A stretch of 64,000 nucleotides of DNA from Stentor coeruleus (lineage: Eukaryota; Ciliophora; Heterotrichea; Heterotrichida; Stentoridae), in assembly GCA_001970955.1 (NCBI GenBank), contig MPUH01000167.1, forward strand, positions 1 to 64,000. Direction: 5' to 3'. Shown one piece after another: positions 20,419 to 29,754 of this stretch. The notes beneath the pieces are model-generated. The model did no database searches. It saw nothing but the letters and a program-made list of their open reading frames with translations, and was not told the DNA's origin. A program made the position numbers and the translations under genes. Each line of letters begins with the position of its first letter. The first letter of the stretch is position 1.

Positions 20419-21396
20419 CTATGATAAAAAATACGTCACAGCCCCTCCAGCCCAGACTTGTTTAGCTGTAAACCCAAGTAAAGTTGGAACACATCTATTA
20501 TTTGTATCTCCAATACCAAGATTTCCATGTTCATTCCATCCCCAAGTATAAACATTATCTGAGCTTATAGCAACCCCATGTTCACTACCTGAATCTATAA
20601 CCTCAACACCTTGAAGAATAACATTTAAAAATCCTTTATCAACAAAATCCCCAGAACCATTTTGCCCTAGATCACCTTTTCCTGAAGATAATAAATCTCC
20701 ATTATCAAGTAAAACATATATATGATTCCAACCACTACTAATAGATTTTATATGCATTTGAAGGTCTATTGATATTGGTATAGGTATTTCTAAATCTATT
20801 GAGCCTAATTGACCAAAACTATTAGTTCCCCATTTATAAAGTATATGATCTTTACAAGCTATTGCATGTTTATTTCCTCCTGCAATTTGTGTTATGTTTA
20901 TCAAGGAAGTGTTATTAACTGGAGTTTTTACTTGATTTTTATGCCCTAATCCAAGTTGAAATTTATGATTTTCTCCAAAGACAAATGTCCCTTCTTTATG
21001 GATGATATAAGATGTTCTAAACCCACAAGCAACGTATAAGCAAGGGCCAAGATTTAAATGTGAAGGACTTTGGATTGATGAGATTTTACCTTGGCCTAAT
21101 TGACCTGATGATCCTTTGCCATAGACAAAAACATCTTCTTCTGTTAATAGTAGAACATGAGACCAGCCACAAGATATGGATTTTACATGGGATTTTAGGA
21201 ATATGTGCCTGTTTTCAGTCCAAAGATAACAATTTCCTTCTGTGTCTATTGATGAGGTTATAACCCCTGAAGTGCTAAGGTTTTTTAATGTGTAAGGCAA
21301 GGTAATTTCACGAGGATTTTTGTAGTCCTGGTTTGTTGGCTGGAATAAAACCCCACTGCCTCCTGATCCAACACATTTTAATACAGAAAATTGCAT
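20419..21396 (-). CDS. RCC1-repeat beta-propeller protein, 325 aa
   Basis: RCC1-like repeats run through the whole chain, giving about six to seven blades: SCGWSHVLLLTEEDVFVYGK, GSSGQLGQGK, ACGFRTSYIIHKEGTFVFGE, AGGNKHAIACKD, WGTNSFGQLGS, SGWNHIYVLLDNGDLLSSGK, DSGSEHGVAISSDNVYTWGW and NEHGNLGIGD. Such small RCC1 proteins act as adaptors or exchange-factor-like proteins; there is no second domain to specify a target. The length is normal for a single propeller. It starts at the first ATG after a TATA-rich leader and ends in TAG. A much larger RCC1 protein occurs at 46.3 kb, but the two differ too much to be called a recent pair. Confidence 0.92.
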   Translation of the reverse strand: MQFSVLKCVGSGGSGVLFQPTNQDYKNPREITLPYTLKNLSTSGVITSSIDTEGNCYLWTENRHIFLKSHVKSISCGWSHVLLLTEEDVFVYGKGSSGQLGQGKISSIQSPSHLNLGPCLYVACGFRTSYIIHKEGTFVFGENHKFQLGLGHKNQVKTPVNNTSLINITQIAGGNKHAIACKDHILYKWGTNSFGQLGSIDLEIPIPISIDLQMHIKSISSGWNHIYVLLDNGDLLSSGKGDLGQNGSGDFVDKGFLNVILQGVEVIDSGSEHGVAISSDNVYTWGWNEHGNLGIGDTNNRCVPTLLGFTAKQVWAGGAVTYFLS

Positions 21397-21813
21397 TGGT
21401 TTCTTATAATATATAATATTTTACTATTAAAGACAGTTCCTAGTCTGTATTAAACCATTATCTCACACATTCTATCAAAAACCTTTATCTCAAAAAACCC
21501 TTTATAGCAACTAAAATAATTATCTCTTTTTTACCCACAAAATAAATATACCACAGAATGCATAACAAGTTTATTCATATTATTCAAAAAACCTAATCTT
21601 ACAAATAAAAAAAACAACAAGCATAAGCGATATTAAAACCCCAGATAATACTGATAAATAAAACAAATCTAATCTGAATTATCACTATCAGCAGCTTAAG
21701 CTATAAAAATCCATATTAAAACCATCAATTTTTTGATATTTTATATCTTTGAACTTATTCAAAAAACATAAAACCAAATCATCATCCTATAAATTAGATA
21801 AAATCTAGACTTT
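21397..21813. other. Intergenic spacer between two - strand genes
   Basis: A/C-rich on the + strand throughout most of its length, with short poly(A) runs. No gene, RNA or repeat seen. Confidence 0.45.
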
Positions 21814-22146
21814 TTAACTATTAAGCTCAAATTTTACCCAGCTATCTTTGCTTTCTAAACTTTCTAATTCAAAGTGTATATCATCGTTTGAATAACCACT
21901 TTCTTTAACTTTTTGCCAAAAGAGAATCCACTCATCAAAGTTTACTTGCTCATTTCTATCTTCATCTACAGTTTCAAAGAATGATCTTGCGTTAACATTA
22001 GGGAACCTGTTTTTCCACCAGTTCTGAGCTTCTTTTTTTGTGATATGGGTGTCGTGGTTTGCATCCATTTCTCTAAAAATACGCGATGCAAGGTCGACAT
22101 TTGGTTGGGATAAAGGGGAACTAGGACGATCTTGATTGTCAGCCAT
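21814..22146 (-). CDS. Small EF-hand calcium-binding protein, 110 aa
   Basis: Two EF-hands separated by a short linker. The loops are DANHDTHITKKE (about residues 28-39) and DEDRNEQVNFDE (about 61-72). Both start with Asp and end with an acidic residue at position 12, and both have residues able to coordinate at positions 3 and 5, so calcium binding is plausible in each. FREM precedes the first loop and FFETV the second, the usual E-helix hydrophobics. The N-terminus is short and Pro/Ser-rich. It is a single-pair EF-hand protein, half the size of calmodulin, and could act as a sensor or as a subunit of a larger complex. Confidence 0.88.
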   Translation of the reverse strand: MADNQDRPSSPLSQPNVDLASRIFREMDANHDTHITKKEAQNWWKNRFPNVNARSFFETVDEDRNEQVNFDEWILFWQKVKESGYSNDDIHFELESLESKDSWVKFELNS

Positions 22147-22599
22147 AGTTAAATTGTTTATAAGATTTAATCGTATTTGAAGTAAACAGATAAGGTTTAT
22201 AAGGGGATTGTAAGATTTTAAGGTTTTGATATACTTTTATCTGAGGAGAGAATATAGGATATTGATGAATTATTTTGGAATTTTATGATTTGGATAATAA
22301 AATTTAATATGATAATTGATAATGTATTAAAAGTGGATATTTTTTGAAGAAGGATATGCTTTTTATGATAAGAATTTTATAAGATTTATGTTTTATTTAA
22401 GTGGTTGGTAGATTTGAAGATTTTTTTAGGGAAGAAAATGCTTTGGAGAAAAGTGTGGGATTTGAAAAAAAAATTATGGAAAGATTTGTGATGGTAATGA
22501 AGATTATGATAAGGGTTTATATATGGTTAAGATGGTTAATGATTTTTGATGTGGAGTGATAAATTATTTATGATATAAATTAGAGAAAATTTGATTGAA
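22147..22599. other. G/T-rich intergenic spacer
   Basis: Almost free of C on the + strand over 450 bp, which is the upstream flank of the - strand EF-hand gene. The 3' end of the histidine-rich gene lies at its right edge. No gene or RNA seen. Confidence 0.5.
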
Positions 22600-23268
22600 T
22601 TATTTATGACTGTGATGAGGTTTTTCTTTTAAAGATATAGCATCAGTTGGGTTTCTATATGGATTTTTAATAACTTCTACCCTTTGATAACCTTCTTCGA
22701 TATGTTTTTTTTCTATTTTATATACGCAAGGATTTTTTATTGTAAATACCCCATCTTCAAGTTTATTATTGTATTTTTCTTCATGGGATTCTTTAGATTT
22801 ACTAGTGTTAGTATTTGGAAAAGGCAAAATTTTTAATCCTATTTCTGCTTCAAGTCTATGATGATGCCAATTTTCATGATCTTTAGCTTCTGAAGATTTA
22901 AAATTTATTAGTTCAGGATTCTCATAGATCTCAACCTCTGGACTATGATGATGTTTCCCATCTTTTACTCCACTCCCTTTATTCTGTAATCCACAAGGAT
23001 TATTAGAAGCATTAATTATATCCCTATCTTTGAAATCAATATTATCAATGAACTTCTCATGTTTAGATGTTAAGTAAATATCTATCTCAGCTCTATGTGG
23101 ATGATGATGTGGTTGTTCTTGTTTTATATCTAATATTTCAGGTTGTGAAAATCCTTGTAAAATATTTTTTGTATAAGTCTCATTAGTTAAACCATAAACA
23201 ATATGTGGAGGTAGTTCTTGGTCTGGGTATCTTTGATTATTATATACTTGATCTCCAAGTGGTTCCAT
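22600..23268 (-). CDS. Histidine-rich repeat protein, 222 aa, possible metal binder
   Basis: Unknown family. At least three degenerate repeats combine a histidine triplet with an acidic strand: HHHPHRAEIDIY, KHHHSPEVEIYENP and WHHHRLEAEIGLKI, plus a terminal KPHHSHK. Two further related lines, NNPCGLQNKG and KNPCVYKIEK, contain the only cysteines. Clusters of His with nearby Asp/Glu suit binding of zinc, copper or nickel, but that is inference from composition. There is no signal peptide or membrane segment; the chain is polar and Asn/Lys-rich. It lies head-to-head with a 49-codon reading frame that starts 76 bp away. Confidence 0.72.
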   Translation of the reverse strand: MEPLGDQVYNNQRYPDQELPPHIVYGLTNETYTKNILQGFSQPEILDIKQEQPHHHPHRAEIDIYLTSKHEKFIDNIDFKDRDIINASNNPCGLQNKGSGVKDGKHHHSPEVEIYENPELINFKSSEAKDHENWHHHRLEAEIGLKILPFPNTNTSKSKESHEEKYNNKLEDGVFTIKNPCVYKIEKKHIEEGYQRVEVIKNPYRNPTDAISLKEKPHHSHK

Positions 23269-23344
23269 TTTTTACTTTTATACTTATTTATTATTACTAA
23301 ACCTAAAAAATTATCTTATTATATAAAAATTTTACTGTTTATAT

Positions 23345-23494
23345 ATGAAAGATTCTAAACTAAATGAAATTAGAACTCGTTTCGAAAATATCCTAAAGGA
23401 ACTTGGAATCAATAAAGACCAACTCAGGGCAATAAACAAAGCTAGGAGAAGTAAAAAGGAAAAAGTCTTGCCTGACAAGGAAAAAACCCAATAA
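23345..23494 (+). CDS. Small hypothetical protein, 49 aa
   Basis: A short frame with ATG at 23345 and TAA at 23492. The product is highly charged, begins MKDSKLNEIRTRFENIL, and is probably an amphipathic helix of about 25 residues followed by a Lys/Arg-rich tail. Codon use resembles nearby genes, and the A/C-rich bases on its downstream side suit the next + gene. It shares its upstream region with the histidine-rich gene on the other strand. Too short for family assignment; could be a real micro-protein or chance. Confidence 0.42.
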   Translation: MKDSKLNEIRTRFENILKELGINKDQLRAINKARRSKKEKVLPDKEKTQ

Positions 23495-23672
23495 ACCACA
23501 TAATTAAAAAAATCTTTTCACACTAACTATACAAAAAAACCTTAAGACATAAAAAAAATCGAATTTTCCATACAAATTACCTTAATTCTGTATATGAAAA
23601 TCCTTCATAATAAAATTTTCAACAACTGCATCCATAATGATTTAATCATATCATTTTAACTAATTAAATAAT

Positions 23673-24317
23673 ATGCTCCAAGTGCCAAGAAGGTTACAAT
23701 ACTCATCAGCCCTACAAGCAAAAAATCCAAGCCTTCATATTGTTCCAAAAAAAATCATCAACAAATCAGAACATACCCCATTAAAATATCTTGACACTAG
23801 TAAATTTATCTCTATTATCAGAGAAAGGAATTCTAAAAATCGGCTTTTAGGAGATATTAATCATAAACAAAGCAATTCTCGTTTGTTTAGTTCTGATAAA
23901 AAATCTTTTTTTCTAAACTTGAGGACTAAAAAAAATCTTTTGACTTATAAAAAATATAAAGGAGATGTTCCTCCTGTTGGATTATATCATGTTGAGAATA
24001 CTTGGATTAAAAAATCATTCTCAAGCAAAATATTGTCTATAATAGCCCCGATTTTACCATCTACATCAGCTCGAAGATCACAAACTCCTGTGATTACTGC
24101 CCAGGTTTCGAGAAGGAAGGAAAAAAATGTTATTCAGAGAAAGACAAGCGAACTTGTCCCGAGGAAAAAAGGTATATGGGAAGGGCTGAGGGTTTATAAT
24201 ACACCTGAACAAATTGGGAAAATATTGAGTTTTAAGAATTTGAAGCAAGATATTAGTGCTAGGCAGATAAATATTTCACAGAGTTTGGAAAGGCTTAAAG
24301 AAGAATATTTTTTGTAA
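23673..24317 (+). CDS. Hypothetical basic protein, 214 aa
   Basis: Not recognised. The chain is Lys/Arg/Ser-rich and low in acidic residues, without a signal peptide or membrane helix; it is probably disordered or binds a polymer such as RNA or microtubules. A segment PPVGLYHVENTWIKKSF (about residues 109-125) is the most structured-looking part: short P-x-G-x-Y motifs of this kind recur in ciliary and SHIPPO-like proteins, but only one copy is seen. The first ATG follows a TAAATA run. The stop TAA is followed by the usual G-rich flank, which supports the reading direction. Confidence 0.7.
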   Translation: MLQVPRRLQYSSALQAKNPSLHIVPKKIINKSEHTPLKYLDTSKFISIIRERNSKNRLLGDINHKQSNSRLFSSDKKSFFLNLRTKKNLLTYKKYKGDVPPVGLYHVENTWIKKSFSSKILSIIAPILPSTSARRSQTPVITAQVSRRKEKNVIQRKTSELVPRKKGIWEGLRVYNTPEQIGKILSFKNLKQDISARQINISQSLERLKEEYFL

Positions 24318-25174
24318 ATTATAAAGAATTTAATGGAAATATGAGGTTTTATTAAGGAAGTTAGAGTAGAAGGTGTTAAGAGATTGAGGTAGTAGAGAGA
24401 GTATACAGGGTGTAGAGGATATTAAGGGTGATAAGGGTATTTATGGTGTAGAAAGTTTGATATTTTAGAGGAATTTAATTTTGTGAATTTTATTATAGGT
24501 TGATACTTTATCTAATAGAAATAATGTATAAATTATTTAATGAAGGATGATTGATTTAGTTAGATTAATTGTAAGCTTTGTTTGATTATACAAATCATAA
24601 ACGACAAATTTAGTAATGAATAGCATTAATAGGAATATGAGAATAATAATAATGGGTTTTAGGAAATGACAGTGCTAATGTGAGTATGCAGATTATAACA
24701 GTGCAATTCTAGAAAGTGGCCTTTGGATTTTTTAAGTTTTAAGATGTGATATAGTCAGTATAACGAAATTGAGCTGTTTTATACTGGCTTAACCTATTTT
24801 AATATATCAAGCCTTTAAAAGCAAACCTAGCATAATTAACATTTTATCTCATACATACTTAATTATACACTCAAAAAATTGGCACTATAAAGTCCTAAGT
24901 ATCATTATCTATTTTTTCATCTCCTATATTTTTTCTTCCAAATATTCCTCCAAAACACATCTTATAAATTTACATATTCTAATAAAAAACTAATTTAAAT
25001 ATATAATTTTCTAAACTTAAACAAAAACACTCTCACAATTTTATCTCAAAAGTAATTCCCTTTAATCTATTTTTCTAATAAAAATTAATTCAATATATTT
25101 TTCTATCCCTTAACTCTCATATAATAATTCCTAACAATTTCACTATTTTTAACCTTTACTATTTAGACACTAAT
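24318..25174. other. Intergenic region between two + strand genes
   Basis: The composition flips cleanly. From 24318 to about 24780 the + strand is G-rich with little C (after a stop), and from about 24800 to 25170 it is C-rich with little G (before a start). It is the clearest example of the polarity rule. No gene or RNA found. Confidence 0.55.
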
Positions 25175-25870
25175 ATGTCTTTCAATTCTCAGCATCGTGG
25201 TTTGCAGGTGATATAAAAATAGAGGTACCTTATAGAGACCAGCACACAGAAACAAGGAGAAGTCATCAAGTTACAAATAAGAGAAGTCCAAAAACTAACA
25301 ACTAAACTACAGAAAACCTATTCTTCAAGCGATGCAATATCTTTAACTGAGAAAATTCAACAAGTCCAAAATTCAATAGCTGAACTCGAAAGAATTGAAC
25401 CAAGTTCAGCACATGAGCTCAATGAAAAAAAAAAACTTTTACTTGCTTATGAGAAAGAAATGAAATTAATACGGAAGAGTGTCCAAAATATCCAAGAATC
25501 CCCATTACCACCTCCAGCTGAAACAACCATCCAGGCAGTAATATTTGAAGATGAGGTTCTAGCAGAAAAAGCTAAAGAGTTAAAACTAATAGAAAGCCAT
25601 ATAATAGAAATCAACAGTATGCTTAAAGACTGTGCAGAAACAATACAAGATCAAGGGAAAGATCTTGACAGTATAGAAAATTTCGTCGAAATTTCTTCAG
25701 ATTCAACAAAAGATGCGGTTTCTGAACTGGAAAAAGCAAACAGCTATCAGAATAAAGGAAGCAAATGCTGCATATACACAACCGTAATTGCTGCTTTAAT
25801 TGCCGGAGTGATAATCCTGTTGTTTTACATTTTTAATTCAGACGATAATGATGATAATAAAACAACATAA
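25175..25870 (+). CDS. Qa-SNARE, syntaxin-7/12-like, 226 aa, one 15-nt intron
   Basis: A tail-anchored SNARE that drives fusion of vesicles, probably in the endosomal system. The spliced product starts MSFNSQHRGLQ and continues RYLIETSTQKQGEVIKL. Residues about 10-95 form the Habc-like helices. The SNARE motif (about 128-190) contains the zero-layer Gln in ETIQDQGKDLDSIENFVE. CCIY lies before a single membrane helix (VIAALIAGVIILLFYIF), and the luminal tail is short and acidic. Without removing 25208-25222 the frame stops at TAA just inside the intron, so the splice is required to join the N-terminus. A start at Met96 would lose the Habc region. Confidence 0.88.
25208..25222 (+). other. 15-nt intron in the syntaxin gene
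   Basis: GTGATATAAAAATAG, phase 0. It carries two in-frame stops if retained. A at position 10. Confidence 0.88.
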
Positions 25871-25980
25871 CTGTTTCCAAATAATCTTTCATAAGTTTTC
25901 TATTAGAGAAAAAGTATATATTAGTTATATAAAGAATATTGTAAAATATAAGATATATAATAATTAGGGTTATTGAAAAA

Positions 25981-27399
25981 TTAAGGGTTTTTCCTAGTTT
26001 TCATATATTTAAACTTGGAAAGATCAATTGAAGTGTTTTTATTGTTATTTCCTTGAGACCTAAAAATGTTTTTTACAGCAGGAGGACCTACCAACATTAT
26101 AGTATAAGGGTCACCAAAAACTTTTAATCTTTGTTTACTGCTGTTGTTTTTTATAATCATAGTATTGTGCTTTTTATGCGAAGTATTTAATGAAGAATTG
26201 TTAAGGCTTGGAGTTGTGGGTAATGATCCTCCAGGGCCATTTGACCTGCTTCTCATATGCTTAGATGAACTATACTTGATATTTTTGGGTATTCCTAAAC
26301 ACCCAGAAACTAGACGGCTTTCTAAAGACCCACTACGATTTGGGGTGTTTTTAGTGGTTTTACTTTGGTTATCAGTGGACATTATCGAGTTTTGCCCATG
26401 AAATGATGAAAGCATGCTGAAATTCGGGTCTGATTTCAATAAAATATTTTCTTTAGATTTTTCAGGACTTCTTGTTGGTTCTGAAGAAAACCCGAACTGT
26501 TTGTAATTTGATAGAGAAGACATATCTTGATGGTCTGTATATAGTAAACGGGAAAAAAGTTCTTTTATTGTTATAAGATATCCTGGTTTATTATATAAAG
26601 GGTTGTCTAATAAGCTTAGGGCAGAAAGTTTGGATGAGACTGAAAGCATTGCTAAGTCTTCAAAGTTTTCTATAAGGTTGGAGGAAAGGTCTAGGATTGT
26701 GAGGTTTTTAATGGAAAATAAAAAATTAGCGACGTTTAATCTGTTGTTAGAGATGTAGAGCTCGTTAAGGGTTATAATACTTGTGATGTCTGGAAGGTTT
26801 TCTATTAAATTATGGCTGAGATTTAGAAATTTTAAGTTCGATAAAGGTTTTGCTGGCTGAAAATCAGATATAATGTTGTATGAAAGATTCAAAGCAATAA
26901 GTGATGATGGGAACTCATAAGATGCAGAATTTATCAAATTCCCTCCTAAAGACAAAAATTTCAGGTTTTGGTTCATGGCGATTTCACTTAAGTTGTAGAA
27001 TTTAACTAAAGGGAAATCTTCTTTTAACGTCTCTTTGCTAGGTGATTTATTTTCATCAAACTGTTTTTCTGACCTTTCTTGGACTGGACTAACTGTTCCA
27101 CTTTTTTCAAACCCTTTTGTATATATACTAAGATAAGCGAATGAATCAAGGATTTCATCCCATTTAATAGCCCTCGGCATAGATTCTATTTGTTTATATA
27201 CATCTTCAAATGAAAACCCTTGAACACTATTAGAATTATAATACTCTTTTGGGTTCTTTAGTGGAAATCTCTCTATATTATCAGTTAAACATTGCAATAA
27301 TTTAGCTTTTAATATCATATTATGCTCAGAGTTTGTACTGAAAATTTTTCTGAGTTCTTGATACCAGGATACTCTTTCCATGACACCTTTTTTGTTCAT
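25981..27399 (-). CDS. Leucine-rich-repeat protein, 472 aa
   Basis: Five to six LRRs occupy about residues 145-290: LKFLSLGGNLI, LIALNLSYNII, LKFLNLSHNLIENLP, LNELYISNNRL, LTILDLSSNLIENF and LSALSLLDNPL, the last with the NPL/NP cap typical of SDS22-like or ciliary LRR proteins. After it comes a helix (YLITIKELFSRL) like an LRR cap. The N-terminal 140 residues are mostly helical and the C-terminal 160 are Ser/Asn/Lys-rich and disordered. SDS22-type LRRs commonly bind phosphatases, tubulin or dynein subunits; no partner is indicated here. Two close ATGs exist (27399 and Met7); the first is used. Confidence 0.88.
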   Translation of the reverse strand: MNKKGVMERVSWYQELRKIFSTNSEHNMILKAKLLQCLTDNIERFPLKNPKEYYNSNSVQGFSFEDVYKQIESMPRAIKWDEILDSFAYLSIYTKGFEKSGTVSPVQERSEKQFDENKSPSKETLKEDFPLVKFYNLSEIAMNQNLKFLSLGGNLINSASYEFPSSLIALNLSYNIISDFQPAKPLSNLKFLNLSHNLIENLPDITSIITLNELYISNNRLNVANFLFSIKNLTILDLSSNLIENFEDLAMLSVSSKLSALSLLDNPLYNKPGYLITIKELFSRLLYTDHQDMSSLSNYKQFGFSSEPTRSPEKSKENILLKSDPNFSMLSSFHGQNSIMSTDNQSKTTKNTPNRSGSLESRLVSGCLGIPKNIKYSSSKHMRSRSNGPGGSLPTTPSLNNSSLNTSHKKHNTMIIKNNSSKQRLKVFGDPYTIMLVGPPAVKNIFRSQGNNNKNTSIDLSKFKYMKTRKNP

Positions 27400-27574
27400 T
27401 ATGTTGTTTATTATAAAAACAATATATTAGGATCATTATTGTGGTTTTTTCTTAGTTTTAGGGTTGAGAAAAAGCTGGGATGATAAAATATTGATTAGGT
27501 TTTTATGATGTTTATAATAAATTATGTTTAAAATGTAAGGGATTAGGTGTTAAAATTTTTTGGAAGGTTAAAGA

Positions 27575-27769
27575 ATGGAATATTTTATAGAGTTTCAAGA
27601 TATCACCAAAACAACCTCCTCAAGCAAATCCTCAAAACACAATCAAAAAGTAAAAAACTCCAAACCCCTAAAAGAGTATAAATTTCCAAACCTAATAGAA
27701 AAATATCATCAAAAATATTCTAAAAACAATCACAATAAAACTCAATCCAAAAAAAATAGTGAGACCTAG
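27575..27769 (+). CDS. Small hypothetical protein, 64 aa
   Basis: A short frame MEYFIEFQDITKTT... ending in TAG. It is Lys/Ser/Asn-rich with one possible helix at FPNLIEKYHQKY. It lies between the start of the LRR gene and the 3' end of the ABC transporter. A run of C on its sense strand makes the codons resemble real genes more than the flanks do, but length and low complexity leave chance possible. Confidence 0.35.
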   Translation: MEYFIEFQDITKTTSSSKSSKHNQKVKNSKPLKEYKFPNLIEKYHQKYSKNNHNKTQSKKNSET

Positions 27770-27896
27770 CAAACACTATTAGAGTAAGTTTCGTTGAAAT
27801 GATGTTACTTTTTATAGTATTGCATAAGTCTCACTTATAATATTCAACATTCATATAAATATACCATTTTTCTTAAAAGTTTTAATATGGGATGGG

Positions 27897-29675
27897 TTAT
27901 GTCCTACTAATAAGTTGAAAGTCAGCAGACTCAGACACATCATCAAATGTTCCTGAGACTGTAATACGACCATTTTTCATAATAGCCAAATAGTCAGTGA
28001 GGTTTTTAAGTGTGTTGACTCTATGTGTTATAATAATCACAGTGAAACCATGCTTTTTAACTTCACGTTCTATAATATTCTGTATTGAAGCTTCAGAATT
28101 CGCATCTAATCCTGATGTTGCTTCATCTAATAACAACACTTGAGGTTCTTTTAATAATGCTCTAGCTATTGATATCCTTTGTCTCTGTCCACCTGAAAGA
28201 CTAAAACCATTTTCTCCAACCTGGGTATTAAATCCTGAAGGCAAGTTTTGAATAAATTCTAAAGCATCAGCTCGGCTACAAGCTTCTTTTATATCTTCAA
28301 ATGATGCATTGGGCCAGGAATATTTTATGTTTTCAGCTATTGTTGTAGAAAAAAGAAGCGCTTCTTGAGAGACAATTGATATAAACTGTCTTGCCCACCA
28401 GGCTGGATGGTTGTGAATGTTAGAGTTTTCTATAAAAATTGACCCGGAATCTGGCTTGTAGAGGTTGGTTAGTAAATGGAATAAAGTTGATTTACCACTA
28501 CCACTTTGTCCTACAATACCCCAGATTTCCCCTGAACTTATAGATAAAGATACATCATTTATAACAGATGTATCTCGGCCTGGGTATGTGAAACTAACTG
28601 CTTCAAAACGAATTGATACGCCATGAGCTGATTTTTCTGATTTCTTATGAGGACTTTTTGGGGTTGAAAGGATGTCTTCTCTATCAGATGAGTCACTAGA
28701 GATTTTTGTTATGTTGGAGTACATACCCGCAGCTTTGATAAACTCGGCATAAAATGAAGCGATTAGTTGGAATCCCATCCCTGTATACACACCATAAGTT
28801 GCAAATGCTGTAAGTTTACCAATAGTCAAACCTGGGGTTGTATGCATAAGATAAACTCCATATCCCAATGCCCATATTACCATATTTTCTCCTAAAAACT
28901 CCATAATCGCATAAAACCTTGACGTATACCTAGCTACGACCATAACTTTACCTCTAATCTTCTCCAACAACTCCTGGAAATTCTTCAACTCCACATTTTC
29001 CCCAGTAAAAAGCTTAACAGTTCTAATCTGCATAAGTTTTTCTTGAGTAAAAACATTCATTTGCCCATTCAAAGTTGACAACTCAGCTTTTTCTTTCTTT
29101 AATAATTTCCCATGATATCCACCAACACCAGCAAGAAGTGTCATAGGAAGTAAAGTAAACATAGTAAGTTGTGAACAATAAATCAAAATACAAACAATGC
29201 CTACAATAAAAAAAGCACAACCACGAAGACAAGCTGAAAGTTCAGTTGTAATAATAGTAGCTATATCATCAATATCTCTATTAAGTTGTTGAGTAAGATT
29301 CCCAGTTTTCTGTTCAGTGAAAGTGCTGATTTTTTTATGGAGGAGTTCTTCAAAGTAGTCGTTTTTTAGTTTCTGGGATACTTCAAGACCGAGTTTTTCA
29401 GAGACGATTCTACGTGTTCTTGTCATAAACGCCCCGAATGTATAAATTGCACTCCACTTGAGGACTATTAAGAAAATTTCAGTACCAGTAATTCCTTGTT
29501 TTGTACTTAAATCTGTTATTTCTTCCTATTTTGGTCTTACTAAGGCTAAAGGGTAGCATAAAGAAATTATTGCTGAAATTACTGTGCTGATACCGTGTTG
29601 GATAAGCAAAGTTTTATTTATAAACAAGAGCTTCAACAAGCTGTAGGTGTCCTCATTTGCTAGAGGCTTTTTCAT
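27897..29675 (-). CDS. ABC half-transporter, ABCB/TAP-like, 587 aa, one 15-nt intron
   Basis: One membrane domain followed by one nucleotide-binding domain, the order of ABCB half-transporters that pair to export peptides or other substrates. The NBD is complete: Walker A GQSGSGKST, Q-loop SQEALLFSTT, signature LSGGQRQR, Walker B VLLLDEATSG and the switch His in IITHR. The membrane domain has about six helices; MTRTRRIVSEKL and LTQQLNRDIDDI are the typical coupling region after helix 2. The first 45 residues, MKKPLANEDTYSLLKLLF onward, come from an upstream exon joined across 29526-29540; the retained intron would give an in-frame TAG. Half-size length and domain order fit lysosomal or ER transporters. 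Confidence 0.92.
29526..29540 (-). other. 15-nt intron in the ABC transporter gene
   Basis: GTAAGACCAAAATAG, phase 0, ending in an in-frame TAG if retained. A at position 10. Confidence 0.9.
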
Positions 29676-29754
29676 ATTTTATTAATAAAAGTCAAGTTTT
29701 TTTATGAGATTTTTTTATGTAAAAAGTAAAAGTTGAGTATAAATATTATTTTAA

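Noticed and set aside
25460-25870. Short SNARE starting at Met96
   Set aside because: A 15-nt intron upstream joins an in-frame Habc region and an ATG at 25175, giving a full-length syntaxin.
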